Shown here in pieces: positions 25,784 to 34,129 of a stretch of DNA of 64,000 nucleotides (within the stretch, counting starts at the first letter, position 1; each line of letters begins with the position of its first letter). The notes beneath the pieces were generated by a model. It did no database searches and had not been told where the DNA came from. It saw only the letters and a list, made by a program, of their open reading frames with translations. The stretch covers positions 7,854,221 through 7,918,220 of the forward strand of contig NZ_KQ976354.1 in the NCBI RefSeq assembly GCF_000346485.2, written 5' to 3'. The DNA comes from Scytonema hofmannii PCC 7110. Lineage in GTDB: Bacteria > Cyanobacteriota > Cyanobacteriia > Cyanobacteriales > Nostocaceae. The translations under genes and the position numbers were made by a program.

Positions 25784-26284
25784 CTATTTATTGGGACTTA
25801 TATCAACCGAACCAGATTTGAACTCTTCTGGTGGTAAAGCGATAAATCCAGTTTTCACTCCTCGTTGGAATCCTGCTTGCTCGTAAAAGCGTAATGTCTC
25901 CTCACGTTTTGAGCCACTCAGAAGCATAACTTTGTAACATTGTTGTTTCCATGCTAGATTTAAAGCATAATGCAGCACCTGCGTACCAATTCCCATCTGT
26001 CGATAATCAGAATGGGTGACAACATTTTCAATAATTCCGTAGGGTCGTGCGCCACGTGTCAAGTTGGGAACAATAATTAAGTGGCATGTTGCTACTAACT
26101 GACCGGAAAGGTCAGCGACTATATAATAAAGACGTGGATCGGACAGAATTTTATCCCATAGAGACTGCAACACATCGTCGGATGGCAAAGGCGCATCAAC
26201 AGGATTCAAGTGGCTGTACAACAAGAGTAGTTGTGGAAGTTCGTCACGTGCAATCAAGCGAACGGTAATTGCCATATCTGACAA
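25784..26284 (-). CDS. GNAT-family N-acetyltransferase
   Basis: A 166-residue GNAT protein. The acetyl-CoA P-loop region is YRQMGIGTQVLHYALNLAW, preceded by IIENVVTHSDYR (beta4). The C-terminal KVMLLSGSKREETLRFYEQAGFQRG is typical. The gene lies between the duplicated MFS start and its duplicated upstream DNA, so it was probably inserted there. Operator site 7 is 46 bp upstream. The acceptor is unknown. Confidence 0.87.
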   Translation of the reverse strand: MSDMAITVRLIARDELPQLLLLYSHLNPVDAPLPSDDVLQSLWDKILSDPRLYYIVADLSGQLVATCHLIIVPNLTRGARPYGIIENVVTHSDYRQMGIGTQVLHYALNLAWKQQCYKVMLLSGSKREETLRFYEQAGFQRGVKTGFIALPPEEFKSGSVDISPNK

Positions 26285-26329
26285 ATAAGCAAGGAGTATT
26301 TACTTAAATTATTATGACCAAATAGAGAC

Positions 26330-26359
26330 AAAATGCGCTATCTTGATAATTATACCGTA
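26330..26359 (-). promoter_or_regulatory. Bidirectional operator, site 7
   Basis: Minus-strand arms TACGGTATAA and AGATAGCGCA, then CATTTT towards the GNAT gene. The plus-strand reading (26334-26363) ends in TATTTT, about 77 bp before the AprA-like gene at 26440. It lies at the divide between the two genes. Confidence 0.65.
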
Positions 26360-26439
26360 TTTTAAATATAAGTCTTTTCTAAGTATTAAATAAGGTAATT
26401 GGCAAGGCGTGCTTTGTTAGAGATCTTAAGGATAGGGAT

Positions 26440-28155
26440 ATGAACGTCAACACGCAGTGGATAAAAACAGATGTGCTTGTCATTGGAGGCGGTACAGCAG
26501 GGACAATGGCAGCTATTAAAGCCAAACAAGCTTCTTCAAATGCAGATGTGCTGATTCTGGAAAAGGCAAATATTCGTCGTAGTGGTGCGATCGCAATGGG
26601 AATGGATGGCGTAAACACTGCCGTTATTCCCGGACACTCCACCCCAGAGCAGTATGTCCGCGAAATCACCATTGCCAACGATGGTATTCTCCATCAAAAA
26701 GCCGTTTACCAAACAGCAAAGCTTGGTTATGAAACAATTCAAGAATTGGAAAGTTGGGGGGTGAAGTTCCAAAAAGACCCCCAAGGGAATTATGATGTCA
26801 AGCAAGTTCATCGGGTAGGTAAATACGTACTACCCATGCCAGAAGGAAAAGACCTTAAACCCATCCTCACTCGACAAGTCAAACGCCATAAAGTAAACGT
26901 CACTAACCGGGTCATGGCAACTCGGGTGTTAGTGAAAGAAGGAAAAGCAATTGGTGCAGTTGGATTTGACGTGCGTAGTGGAGATTTTGTTGTTATCCAA
27001 GCAAAAGCTGTTATTCTCTGCACGGGAGCTTGCGGACGTTTAGGGCTTCCTGCATCTGGTTATCTCTACGGAACTTATGAGAATCCTACTAATGCAGGGG
27101 ATGGTTATTCCATGGCTTATCATGCAGGAGCAGAATTAAGCAATATTGAATGTTTTCAAATCAACCCCCTAATTAAAGACTATAACGGTCCTGCTTGTGC
27201 TTACGTTGCGGGACCATTTGGTGCATATACGACTAATGCTGAAGGAAACCGCTTCATTAGCTGCGATTATTGGAGCGGACAAATGATGTTAGAAATTTGG
27301 AAAGAATTAAATTCTGGTAAGGGTCCCATCCAACTCCAGATGAGCCATTTGGATGAAGATACTATTTCTGAAATTGAATCAATTTTATGGTCAAACGAAC
27401 GACCGAGCCGAGAACGCTTTCATCAAGGTAGAGGTGAAGACTACCGCACTCACGGTGTGGAAATGAGCATATCAGAAATTGGGCTATGTAGCGGACATAG
27501 TGCTTCTGGTGTTTGGGTGAATGAGAAGGCAGAAACAACAGTACCGGGGTTATATGCTGCTGGAGATATGGCAAGCGTTCCTCATAACTATATGATAGGG
27601 GCATTTGTCTACGGTCGGTTAGCAGGAACTCATGCGATCGCCTACATTCAAGACTTGAATCATCAAGAACCCGATCCCGATTTTTTAGAAGCAGAAAAAG
27701 CTCGTATTTATGCACCCTTGAACCAACCCAATGGAATTCCCCACACCCAAGTAGAGTATAAGTTGCGGCGACTGGTCAACGACTACTTGCAACCGCCAAA
27801 GTCTGGTAACAAAATGGAGATTGGGTTAAAGCATTTTATTGGCTATCACGATACATTAGCACAGATGGGGGCACGCGACCCTCACGAATTGATGCGTTGT
27901 ATGGAAGTGCATTTTATTCGCGATTGTGCGGAAATGGCTGCACGCGCATCTCTCTATCGTCGGGAAAGTCGTTGGGGTTTATATCACTATCGCTTGGACT
28001 TTCCAAAGAAGAATAACGAAGAATGGTTCTGTCATGTCAATTTAAGGAAAGATGATATAGGACAAATGTTGCTGTTTAAGCGTCCTGTTGAACCCTATAT
28101 TGTGCGGGTTGATGTTGGAAAAGAAGTTTATGATGTGACTATTAACAGTCGTTGA
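26440..28155 (+). CDS. AprA-like FAD flavoprotein (fumarate reductase/APS reductase family), copy 1
   Basis: A 571-residue FAD_binding_2 protein. The FAD Rossmann motif is VLVIGGGTAGTMAA, an Arg-Ser-Gly flavin loop is RRSGAIAMGMDGVN, and the distal FAD motif is TTVPGLYAAGDMASVPHN. The C-terminal helical domain carries RESRWGLYHYRLDFP, as in adenylylsulfate-reductase-like alpha subunits. It probably pairs with a small AprB-like ferredoxin such as the one at 34130. The reaction is not known; redox chemistry on a sulfur compound is inferred from context and operator. MFS follows after 18 bp. Confidence 0.83.
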   Translation: MNVNTQWIKTDVLVIGGGTAGTMAAIKAKQASSNADVLILEKANIRRSGAIAMGMDGVNTAVIPGHSTPEQYVREITIANDGILHQKAVYQTAKLGYETIQELESWGVKFQKDPQGNYDVKQVHRVGKYVLPMPEGKDLKPILTRQVKRHKVNVTNRVMATRVLVKEGKAIGAVGFDVRSGDFVVIQAKAVILCTGACGRLGLPASGYLYGTYENPTNAGDGYSMAYHAGAELSNIECFQINPLIKDYNGPACAYVAGPFGAYTTNAEGNRFISCDYWSGQMMLEIWKELNSGKGPIQLQMSHLDEDTISEIESILWSNERPSRERFHQGRGEDYRTHGVEMSISEIGLCSGHSASGVWVNEKAETTVPGLYAAGDMASVPHNYMIGAFVYGRLAGTHAIAYIQDLNHQEPDPDFLEAEKARIYAPLNQPNGIPHTQVEYKLRRLVNDYLQPPKSGNKMEIGLKHFIGYHDTLAQMGARDPHELMRCMEVHFIRDCAEMAARASLYRRESRWGLYHYRLDFPKKNNEEWFCHVNLRKDDIGQMLLFKRPVEPYIVRVDVGKEVYDVTINSR

Positions 28156-28173
28156 AAATCTGTAGTTTTAATT

Positions 28174-29463
28174 ATGTCTTTACCTTCTTACTTTGCTCGT
28201 CGATCGCTCCATTATGGTTGGATTGTTGCGGGATTAACCTTTCTTTCTCTGCTGATTGCTGCTGGAATTCGGGCAACTCCTAGTGTTTTCATGGTTCCCC
28301 TGGAGCAAGAATTTGGTTGGTCTAGAGCAACGATTTCGTTCGCAATTTCGATGAATTTAGTCCTTTATGGATTAATTGGACCATTTGCAGCGACGGTGTA
28401 CGAGCAATTAGGGATTCGACGCACGATGGTACTCGCTTTGGCATTTTTGGGGATTGGTGTCAGTCTAACTACATTGATGTCACAAGCATGGCAATTAGTC
28501 TTGGTATGGGGGATCGTCGTGGGTTGTGGGTCAGGAACGATCGCATTGGTATTAGGTGCGATCGTAGCAAATCGATGGTTTGTGGAACGGCGAGGCTTGG
28601 TAATTGGTGTTCTCACTGCTAGTACAGCTACGGGACAATTGGTTTTCTTACCATTACTTGCTTCCATCGTAGACCGCTTTGGCTGGCGTAATGCGGCGTT
28701 AACGATCGCTGGGGTAACATTTCTAATTATTCCGTTGATTGCTTTGTTAATGCGCGATCGACCATCTCAAATTGGATTGAGACCTTTTGGTGACACCAAC
28801 GAAACTTCCCTAGAAGTGCGATCGCAATCTCAGGTTAATCCGATTGTGACTACATTAAATGCACTCAGAATAGGAATGCGCGAGCCAGACTTTTGGTTAT
28901 TGGCAGGCAGTTTCTTTATCTGTGGTGCTAGCACCAACGGGTTAATCGGCACTCATCTGATTCCAGCTTGCATTGATTATGGCATTCCCGAAGTCAAAGC
29001 AGCTGGATTACTTGCCGTCATGGGGATCTTTGATTTTGTGGGGACAACAGCATCTGGTTGGTTGAGCGACCGGTGGAACAATCGCTATCTGCTATGTTGG
29101 TACTATGGATTGCGGGGATTGTCTTTGATTTTCCTACCCTTCAGTTTTGCTTCGTTTCATGGACTCTCGATTTTTGCAATTTTCTATGGTTTAGATTGGA
29201 TTGCCACAGTTCCACCAACGGTGAGGTTAACAACCGAGGTGTTCGGCAAAGAAAAAGCTGGAGTGATGTTTGGTTGGATTGTAGCAGCACATCAAATCGG
29301 GGCAGCAACTGCAACTCTGACAGCAGGCACAATGCGGACTGTTTTGGGTACTTATATGCAGGCATTTATTTTGTCGGGCGTACTTTGCATTCTGGCAGCA
29401 TTGTTTGTACTCCGTATTGGGCGAAACCCTATTACAGGTAAGCCACAAACTGCTTCAACTTAA
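28174..29463 (+). CDS. MFS transporter (oxalate/monocarboxylate-like branch)
   Basis: A 429-residue, 12-helix permease. The start YGWIVAGLTFLSLLIAAGIR and VPLEQEFGWSRATISFAIS are typical of the OFA/monocarboxylate MFS group, which moves organic anions. WLSDRWNNRYLL is the second-half signature loop. It lies 18 bp after the AprA-like gene and is probably co-transcribed, so it may import the organic sulfur acid that the flavoprotein pathway uses, or export the carbon residue. Confidence 0.85.
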   Translation: MSLPSYFARRSLHYGWIVAGLTFLSLLIAAGIRATPSVFMVPLEQEFGWSRATISFAISMNLVLYGLIGPFAATVYEQLGIRRTMVLALAFLGIGVSLTTLMSQAWQLVLVWGIVVGCGSGTIALVLGAIVANRWFVERRGLVIGVLTASTATGQLVFLPLLASIVDRFGWRNAALTIAGVTFLIIPLIALLMRDRPSQIGLRPFGDTNETSLEVRSQSQVNPIVTTLNALRIGMREPDFWLLAGSFFICGASTNGLIGTHLIPACIDYGIPEVKAAGLLAVMGIFDFVGTTASGWLSDRWNNRYLLCWYYGLRGLSLIFLPFSFASFHGLSIFAIFYGLDWIATVPPTVRLTTEVFGKEKAGVMFGWIVAAHQIGAATATLTAGTMRTVLGTYMQAFILSGVLCILAALFVLRIGRNPITGKPQTAST

Positions 29464-29474
29464 GTGAATCTGGT

Positions 29475-29569
29475 GGTTTTCAATTAAGTGCAATATATAA
29501 AAAAGTTATGGAACCGCAGATGAACGCGGATGAACGCGGATAAATCTGTACTTTATTTAATTGAAAACC
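29475..29569. mobile_element. MITE-like element, copy A
   Basis: Terminal inverted repeats GGTTTTCAATTAA and TTAATTGAAAACC enclose AAAAGTTATGGAACCGCAG and a direct repeat GATGAACGCG. A diverged inverted copy lies at 30013-30112. The two face each other across the DOPA-dioxygenase gene. Confidence 0.7.
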
Positions 29570-29577
29570 GCTATTAT

Positions 29578-29937
29578 TTAGGTTGTTTTTATCGTTTTTA
29601 AGAACTCAATATTCAATTCTAATTTCTCTCCTAGCCACAGAGCATGCCTGGTATGATCTGCCACATCATCACCTGTGGAGGGATGAACGAGAATATCTAA
29701 TCCCTCTCTATTGAGCATTAACCAAGGCACAACTTTGCTAAATCGTTCTGGTGAGAATGCTACTTGATACATTGATTTTGGGTGCGGACCAATAGGTCGA
29801 TCGTGCCAACGTCCCAGTTGTACCTCAAACCTAGCACCCAATTCTTCACGTACACGCTCAGCCGTCTCACGACTTGCAGCATCAAAATAAACGTGAGCGT
29901 GAAAACCAGTGATTTCAATAATATTTTCTTGTATCAC
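29578..29937 (-). CDS. DOPA 4,5-dioxygenase family protein
   Basis: A 119-residue protein with the family pattern GFHAHVYFDA near the N-terminus, RWHDRPIGPHPKSMYQV, and GLDILVHPSTGDDVADHTRHALWLG. The conserved His residues are the probable iron ligands. Members cleave catechol-type rings such as DOPA. It is boxed in by two MITE copies in opposite orientation, so the segment could invert. The catalytic role here is untested. Confidence 0.85.
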   Translation of the reverse strand: MIQENIIEITGFHAHVYFDAASRETAERVREELGARFEVQLGRWHDRPIGPHPKSMYQVAFSPERFSKVVPWLMLNREGLDILVHPSTGDDVADHTRHALWLGEKLELNIEFLKTIKTT

Positions 29938-30012
29938 TACTAGCTCTACTTTTTGCTTTTAATGTCTAACACAATCGTATTTTAGCGCGATCGCAGTGCT
30001 TTGCTTACACAT

Positions 30013-30112
30013 AACAGTTCTCACTTGAATGAAGTAAAGATTTATCTGCGTTCGTCAGCTACAGGCTGCGGTTCCATAACTTTTTATTGTATCCAGCTGA
30101 AAACTGCTATAT
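30013..30112. mobile_element. MITE-like element, copy B (inverted)
   Basis: Its reverse complement matches copy A: AGTTTTCAGCTGGATACA, AAAAGTTATGGAACCGCAG, and GATAAATCT. It lies between the DOPA-dioxygenase gene and the cutA operator. Confidence 0.65.
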
Positions 30113-30121
30113 GCTGTATAA

Positions 30122-30151
30122 TACTGTAAATCAATCGAATAAATGTAATTT
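30122..30151 (+). promoter_or_regulatory. Operator/promoter of cutA-fosX-methyltransferase, site 8
   Basis: Arms TACTGTAAAT and AATAAATGTA followed by TAATTT. It lies 38 bp before the cutA start. Spacing matches the other sites exactly. Confidence 0.68.
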
Positions 30152-30189
30152 ATATGTTTTAACAATAGCTTAAAATTTTTACTGAATAT

Positions 30190-30522
30190 ATGAAACTTTA
30201 CTACGTCACTTTGAATAATTCAGACGAAGCACGTCAGATCGGACGTACTTTGCTAGAACAAAAACTAGCAGTTTGTGTCAACTGGTTTCCCATAACTTGC
30301 GCTTATGTATGGAAAGGAGAAATCACAGAAGAGCCAGAAGTGGTGTTAATCGTGAAAACACGATCGGGATATCGTAGTGATATTGAAAGAGTTATTCATC
30401 AGCATATTAGCTACACTAACTTTATTGCAGAAATCTCCCCAACAGAAATTAACCAAAACTTCTTGGAATGGTTAAATGCTGAAGTTCCCTTACGTCCTTT
30501 ACAAAGAAGCTTTGTAGAATAA
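30190..30522 (+). CDS. cutA: CutA1 divalent-ion tolerance protein
   Basis: A 110-residue protein with the CutA1 ferredoxin-like fold signatures: LLEQKLAVCVNWFPITCAYVW, WKGEITEEPEVVLIVKT and a WLNAEV C-terminal segment. It is a stable trimer linked to copper or metal tolerance in other bacteria. It leads a three-gene unit with fosX after 24 bp. The reason for its sulfur-type operator is unclear. Confidence 0.9.
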   Translation: MKLYYVTLNNSDEARQIGRTLLEQKLAVCVNWFPITCAYVWKGEITEEPEVVLIVKTRSGYRSDIERVIHQHISYTNFIAEISPTEINQNFLEWLNAEVPLRPLQRSFVE

Positions 30523-30546
30523 AAAGTATTTAGTCAAAAAAAACAA

Positions 30547-30981
30547 ATGATTCAAGGAATTAGCCACATCACTTTCATTGTCAGGGATTTGGAGAAAATG
30601 ACCAAATTCCTTACATCTATATTTGATGCTGAGGAAGTTTACTCAAGTGGCGACCGAACTTTCTCCATATCAAAGGAAAAATTCTTTCTAATCAATGGTT
30701 TATGGGTAGCAATCATGGAAGGGGAATCTTTACCTGAGAAAACCTATAATCATATAGCTTTTAAAATAACTGAAGATGAGTACGAACTCTATGCTATCAA
30801 AGTTAAAAGTCTTGGGATAGATGTGAAAGAAGGTCGAAGCCGTGTAGAAGGTGAAGGACGTTCCTTGTATTTTTATGACTACGATAATCACTTGTTTGAG
30901 TTACATACAGGAACTCTAAATCAGCGATTACAAAAGTATCAAAACGAGAGTACAACATTCCCTGAAGAATTATACCAATGA
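30547..30981 (+). CDS. fosX: FosX-type fosfomycin epoxide hydrolase (glyoxalase fold)
   Basis: A 144-residue vicinal-oxygen-chelate protein very like Listeria FosX. The metal ligands fall at identical numbers, His7, His69 (TYNHIAF) and Glu118 (DNHLFELH), and the catalytic Glu44 of FosX is present in SKEKFFLI. FosX opens the fosfomycin epoxide with water and Mn2+, needing no thiol. A clear family assignment; whether the native substrate is fosfomycin or another epoxide is open. Its stop overlaps the methyltransferase start by 4 bp (ATGA), so translation is coupled. Confidence 0.9.
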   Translation: MIQGISHITFIVRDLEKMTKFLTSIFDAEEVYSSGDRTFSISKEKFFLINGLWVAIMEGESLPEKTYNHIAFKITEDEYELYAIKVKSLGIDVKEGRSRVEGEGRSLYFYDYDNHLFELHTGTLNQRLQKYQNESTTFPEELYQ

Positions 30982-31784
30982 CTATTTATGATTCTATCGG
31001 ACAACCATATTCTACAACCCGTATTCCCGATCGCCGCATTGTCAATACTTTAATTAACTTATTGAATTTACCTGAAGGGAGCACTATTGTCGATCTTGGT
31101 GCTGGAACAGGTGGTTACAGTGTAGCATTAGCCGATCGCGGATTCTCTATCTATGCCATAGAACCTTCTTTGGTAATGCAAACCCAAGCGATCGAACATC
31201 CAAACATCAAATGGGTAACTGGTTATGCAGAAGCTATTCCTCTCCCAGATAACTCTGTTGATGGATTGATAAGTCTTTTGACACTTCATCATTTTTCTGA
31301 CTTAGAAAAAGCTATTTGCGAAATGCATCGAGTGGTCAAATCTGGGGCGATAGTTTTGCTAACCTTTGATATTAGGCTGGCTGAAAAGATATGGTTGTAT
31401 GATTACTTTCCTTGGCTTTGGGAAGATGCGCTACGATTTCTACCACTGCAAGAACTTACCGATCTCATTCAATCAAGTACCAAAAGAAGAGTTGAAACAA
31501 TACCTTTTTTATTACCTCACGATTTATCTGATTTGTTTGCAGCAGCAGCGTGGAGACGACCACAATTATATTTACAACCAGAAGTTCGTGCAGGAATCTC
31601 TTCTTTTGCTTTAGCCAATTCTCACTTTATCGATCCTGGACTCAAGTCTCTTGCAGCAGATTTAAGTAGCGGTCAATGGGATGCAAAGTATGGAAAAATT
31701 CGGCAATTAACAGAAATCGATGTAGGTTACCGTTTCATAAGAGCTTCCTCAATTTGTGGCTCAACGCTTACTAGTTGGTTGTGA
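30978..31784 (+). CDS. Class I SAM-dependent methyltransferase (methyltransferase_11)
   Basis: Motif I TIVDLGAGTGGYSVALAD and SVDGLISLLTLHHFSDLEKAI define the fold; 268 residues. A truncated relative is at 61646. The last about 19 codons overlap the 3' end of the convergent DUF1003 gene by 58 bp, so the native C-terminus may have been replaced by reading into that gene. It shares a promoter with cutA and fosX. Substrate unknown. Confidence 0.82.
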   Translation: MTIYDSIGQPYSTTRIPDRRIVNTLINLLNLPEGSTIVDLGAGTGGYSVALADRGFSIYAIEPSLVMQTQAIEHPNIKWVTGYAEAIPLPDNSVDGLISLLTLHHFSDLEKAICEMHRVVKSGAIVLLTFDIRLAEKIWLYDYFPWLWEDALRFLPLQELTDLIQSSTKRRVETIPFLLPHDLSDLFAAAAWRRPQLYLQPEVRAGISSFALANSHFIDPGLKSLAADLSSGQWDAKYGKIRQLTEIDVGYRFIRASSICGSTLTSWL

Positions 31785-32380
31785 GAAGCTGACTTGAGGA
31801 ATTTGCGATTGCTTTGGGCATTCTCTGGAGTGACTAAATGGACTTTAACTTCTTGAGATTCAGTCACTAAAGCGACTCTAATCTCATTCATCGCCTTTTG
31901 TTGTTCTTTAATAATTTGTGTCAGTTCGTTTAACTTTCGAGCGTGGAATTCATCTAACTTCTCATGCAGCAGTTCAATGTTTTGTCCGGCTCTAAGATTC
32001 ACTTGGCGGTCAATTTCAGCATTTTTGCGATCGGTATCCGATTGGCGATTCTGACTCATCAACACTACAGGGGCTGTGTAGGCTGATGCAAAGGAAAACA
32101 CTAAGTTTAACATCATGAAGGGTGACTCATCCCAGTGAGGCAATCCTGGTATAGAGTTTACACCCACCCATCCTGCCAATACTACACTTTGACCGATGAG
32201 AAAACCCCAAGAACCGACTTGTGCTGCAAGTTTATCTGCAAGACACTGTCCTCGAGTCAATTCTTCAGTTGCTATATTGTGAGCATTTGATTGCTGTTTC
32301 TCAATATTCTCAACGATAGAGGTCTTGCGAACAACTTTTGTATCGGTAGTGTTGGATAATGTTTTCTGTGTCAGCTTCAT
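31727..32380 (-). CDS. DUF1003 two-helix membrane protein
   Basis: A 217-residue protein. After a polar N-terminus come GSWGFLIGQSVVLAGWVGVN and FMMLNLVFSFASAYTAPVVLMSQNRQ, the two membrane helices and following NRQ-S-DR motif of DUF1003. Then a helical, coiled-coil-like cytoplasmic region (NAEIDRQVNLRAGQNIELL onward). Function unknown in the family. Its end overlaps the convergent methyltransferase. Confidence 0.85.
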   Translation of the reverse strand: MKLTQKTLSNTTDTKVVRKTSIVENIEKQQSNAHNIATEELTRGQCLADKLAAQVGSWGFLIGQSVVLAGWVGVNSIPGLPHWDESPFMMLNLVFSFASAYTAPVVLMSQNRQSDTDRKNAEIDRQVNLRAGQNIELLHEKLDEFHARKLNELTQIIKEQQKAMNEIRVALVTESQEVKVHLVTPENAQSNRKFLKSASHNQLVSVEPQIEEALMKR

Positions 32381-32602
32381 CTTGCACCTCGGCGTTTTTT
32401 GTTTGTGTTGTTCCTGATGTCTCTTAATGTACGCCGAGCGAATGATAAGAGCAAATACTCTTTGTTTTCAAACCGATAGATAAAAATGATGATGAGTGGT
32501 AAATCTAGTACAACCTCTCAATGCCAGTACTAATATCTTGAATTGTCTATTGTTGTCTCTGACTTTGTTGTTTCCTCTGACTTAGGATTTTGAAGGATCT
32601 TA

Positions 32603-32790
32603 TTAGACTTTTTGAGTTTCTTGACTACACTCAGAACCACTAGCGCGCTTGAGCGTACCTATTAGACTCATTCGCCATAAACCACAGCCAGCTGCAGCGC
32701 CCAATCCACCCGCAAGCCAAATACTTGCTGCGGTAGTTAGTCCCTTAATTTCTTCCGTACCAAAGTCCTGCCTTTGTTGTCGCAGAATTG
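32603..32790 (-). pseudogene. MgtC/SapB-like gene remnant
   Basis: The minus strand around 32740 reads FGTEEIKGLTTAASIWLAGG, GLGAAAGCGLW, the hallmark membrane segment of MgtC. The frame stops at 32603 after a short basic tail, and no intact start lies upstream (an in-frame stop is near 32798). Roughly 55 codons of about 150-220 remain. The gene is clearly dead. Confidence 0.72.
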
Positions 32791-32876
32791 TCTATCGAGT
32801 TTTCTTAAGAGAAGGTTATATAATACTTTAGTTTTTACTTGTATAAATTTATTCTTTGTAGCGTTGAGGCGGTGCT

Positions 32877-33083
32877 ATTATAGACCCCAAATTAGGAAAC
32901 AAGGTTTTGATTTTACATCCTGCTTACGTAGCTGGAAAAATTGGTGTTATCTGTGGTCAAGAAGTGCTCTCTGGGGATGAAACTAACGCAAGATGGCTCA
33001 TTCAGGTTGACGCAGAAGATATTATGGTGTCGTTAGCCCCAAAAGAGTTTAAAGTAATTACAGATGATTTTGAAGGAATTTAA
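32877..33083 (+). CDS. Small SH3-like conserved protein with no standard start
   Basis: A coding-like frame reads DPKLGNKVLILHPAYVAGK, then IGVICGQE, WLIQVDAEDIMVSLAPKEF and ends at TAA 33083. No ATG, GTG or TTG lies between the upstream stop and the first conserved residues. An ATT at 32877, nine bases after GAGG, is the only plausible initiator, giving 68 residues. Alternatively the 5' end was lost. The composition and regular sense suggest a real or recently real gene of unknown function. Confidence 0.5.
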   Translation: MIDPKLGNKVLILHPAYVAGKIGVICGQEVLSGDETNARWLIQVDAEDIMVSLAPKEFKVITDDFEGI

Positions 33084-33099
33084 GTCAAAATGCGTTATT

Positions 33100-33357
33100 T
33101 TAACTGTCTGAGTCATGATTACCAATACCAAGCATCTTGGTACTATGTTTTAACTGTTCCCAAAGTGCTTCAATTTGGTTGTAAGCTTCTTCAGGAGTAA
33201 GTTTCCCAGAAGTCTCTAAGCCAGTAATAAAGCTCAATTTTTGTGCAAATTCTTGAAGATTGGCATTAAACGCTAGATTTTCCGGTTTAACTTTCCCGTA
33301 GTAGCGACCATAAGGATAGATAAAATCATTTCTGTTTGTTGAATTAGACTTTTTCAT
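33100..33357 (-). CDS. Small cyanobacterial protein, DUF7219-like (copy 2)
   Basis: An 85-residue paralogue of the gene at 18673: YPYGRYYGKVKPENLAF, NANLQEFAQKLSFITGLETS, GKLTPEEAYNQIEALWEQLK and a GIGN tail. It converges on the small SH3-like frame with a 16-bp gap. Function unknown. Confidence 0.7.
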   Translation of the reverse strand: MKKSNSTNRNDFIYPYGRYYGKVKPENLAFNANLQEFAQKLSFITGLETSGKLTPEEAYNQIEALWEQLKHSTKMLGIGNHDSDS

Positions 33358-33502
33358 AAATACACCTGATTAATTGTTTTTCTTGAACACCAATTGATTC
33401 TAAATTTAATCTAACCTTAATCACTGTATTTTTTTTGACATTTTTTTAGGAATTATACAGACAAATTAAAGACCCTCAGAGTAAGAGGCGCGATCGGCTT
33501 TC

Positions 33503-33596
33503 ACAGCAGTTTTCACCTAAATGAACCACATCGTTTGTAAGGGCGCAATGTCTTGCGCCCTTACGACTTGTAGTCTATTTACCTGAAAATGGCTGT
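33503..33596. mobile_element. MITE-like element with nested hairpin
   Basis: Imperfect outer arms (ACAGC-TTTTCA-TAAA on each side) enclose the perfect hairpin GTAAGGGCGCAA/TTGCGCCCTTAC at 33537-33564. A half copy in the other orientation lies at 42213-42275. No coding capacity. Confidence 0.65.
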
Positions 33597-33621
33597 AAAA
33601 GCACTCAATCAATACTTATAA

Positions 33622-33651
33622 TACGGTTAATCGACTAATTAATGGTAATAT
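33622..33651 (+). promoter_or_regulatory. Operator/promoter ahead of ferredoxin-HEAT genes, site 9
   Basis: Arms TACGGTTAAT and ATTAATGGTA, then TAATAT. The next plus-strand gene, the ferredoxin at 34130, is 480 bp away. The HEARO-like element lies between, so the original leader may have been split by its insertion. Confidence 0.65.
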
Positions 33652-33689
33652 TATGAATATTCTGGTGTACTTCTGGTGTACAATACCTA

Positions 33690-34056
33690 CTAGTTACATA
33701 ATTTCCTTTCTATGAGCCAACTCAGTTGAGGAGTAAGTGAACTGGAGTAATGAGCGAGTAAATCGGAGCAATTCGACTTACTGACTCCACCATGACTCAA
33801 CGAGTGAACTAGTTTCAAGGTTACCCGTTTCTGGGTTTCAGTCCGCTTAAAGGTCATGACGCGCGGGAGATTAGCCAGTCTCAAGCGTCGGACAAGGAAC
33901 ATGGCTGCGTCACACAGTGCAACACCGAAATCCATTCACAAGCCTTTAAGCTGTGTCGAGGCAAACAATACCCCGCTCCGGGAGTGCTCAAATGAGCAAC
34001 AACTTAAATTTGGGGTGCGGTTAAGTCCGATTCACCCCAAATTACTCAAAATAATA
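33690..34056 (+). ncRNA. Candidate HEARO/omega-RNA-like structured element, orphan
   Basis: About 350 bp without a credible protein but rich in hairpins and with higher GC than its surroundings. GAGA-TTAGCCAG-TCTC lies near 33868, and a perfect 11-bp stem AATTTGGGGTG/CACCCCAAATT is at 34007-34043. The core GGGAGATTAGCCAGTCTCAA with GTCGGACAAGGAAC resembles my memory of HEARO RNAs, the guide RNAs of IscB nucleases in cyanobacteria. No IscB frame follows; the ferredoxin gene does. Two open frames (33690 minus, 33856 plus) show no protein-like features. A structured-RNA covariance search would settle it. The family name is tentative. Confidence 0.42.
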
Positions 34057-34129
34057 CTCATTTTTGGCTACTTAGTTACATGACTAGAAAAAATAATACA
34101 ACTTTGTAACAAATTAATGGAGTAAGACT

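Noticed and set aside
33690-34056. Group II intron, tmRNA, RNase P or 6S RNA in this region
   Set aside because: None of the characteristic core sequences of these RNAs (for example the intron domain V or RNase P core) is present.
33690-34083. Two open frames (33690 minus, 33856 plus) as small proteins
   Set aside because: Composition is not protein-like, no ribosome sites, and dense stem-loops favour a structured RNA or element end.
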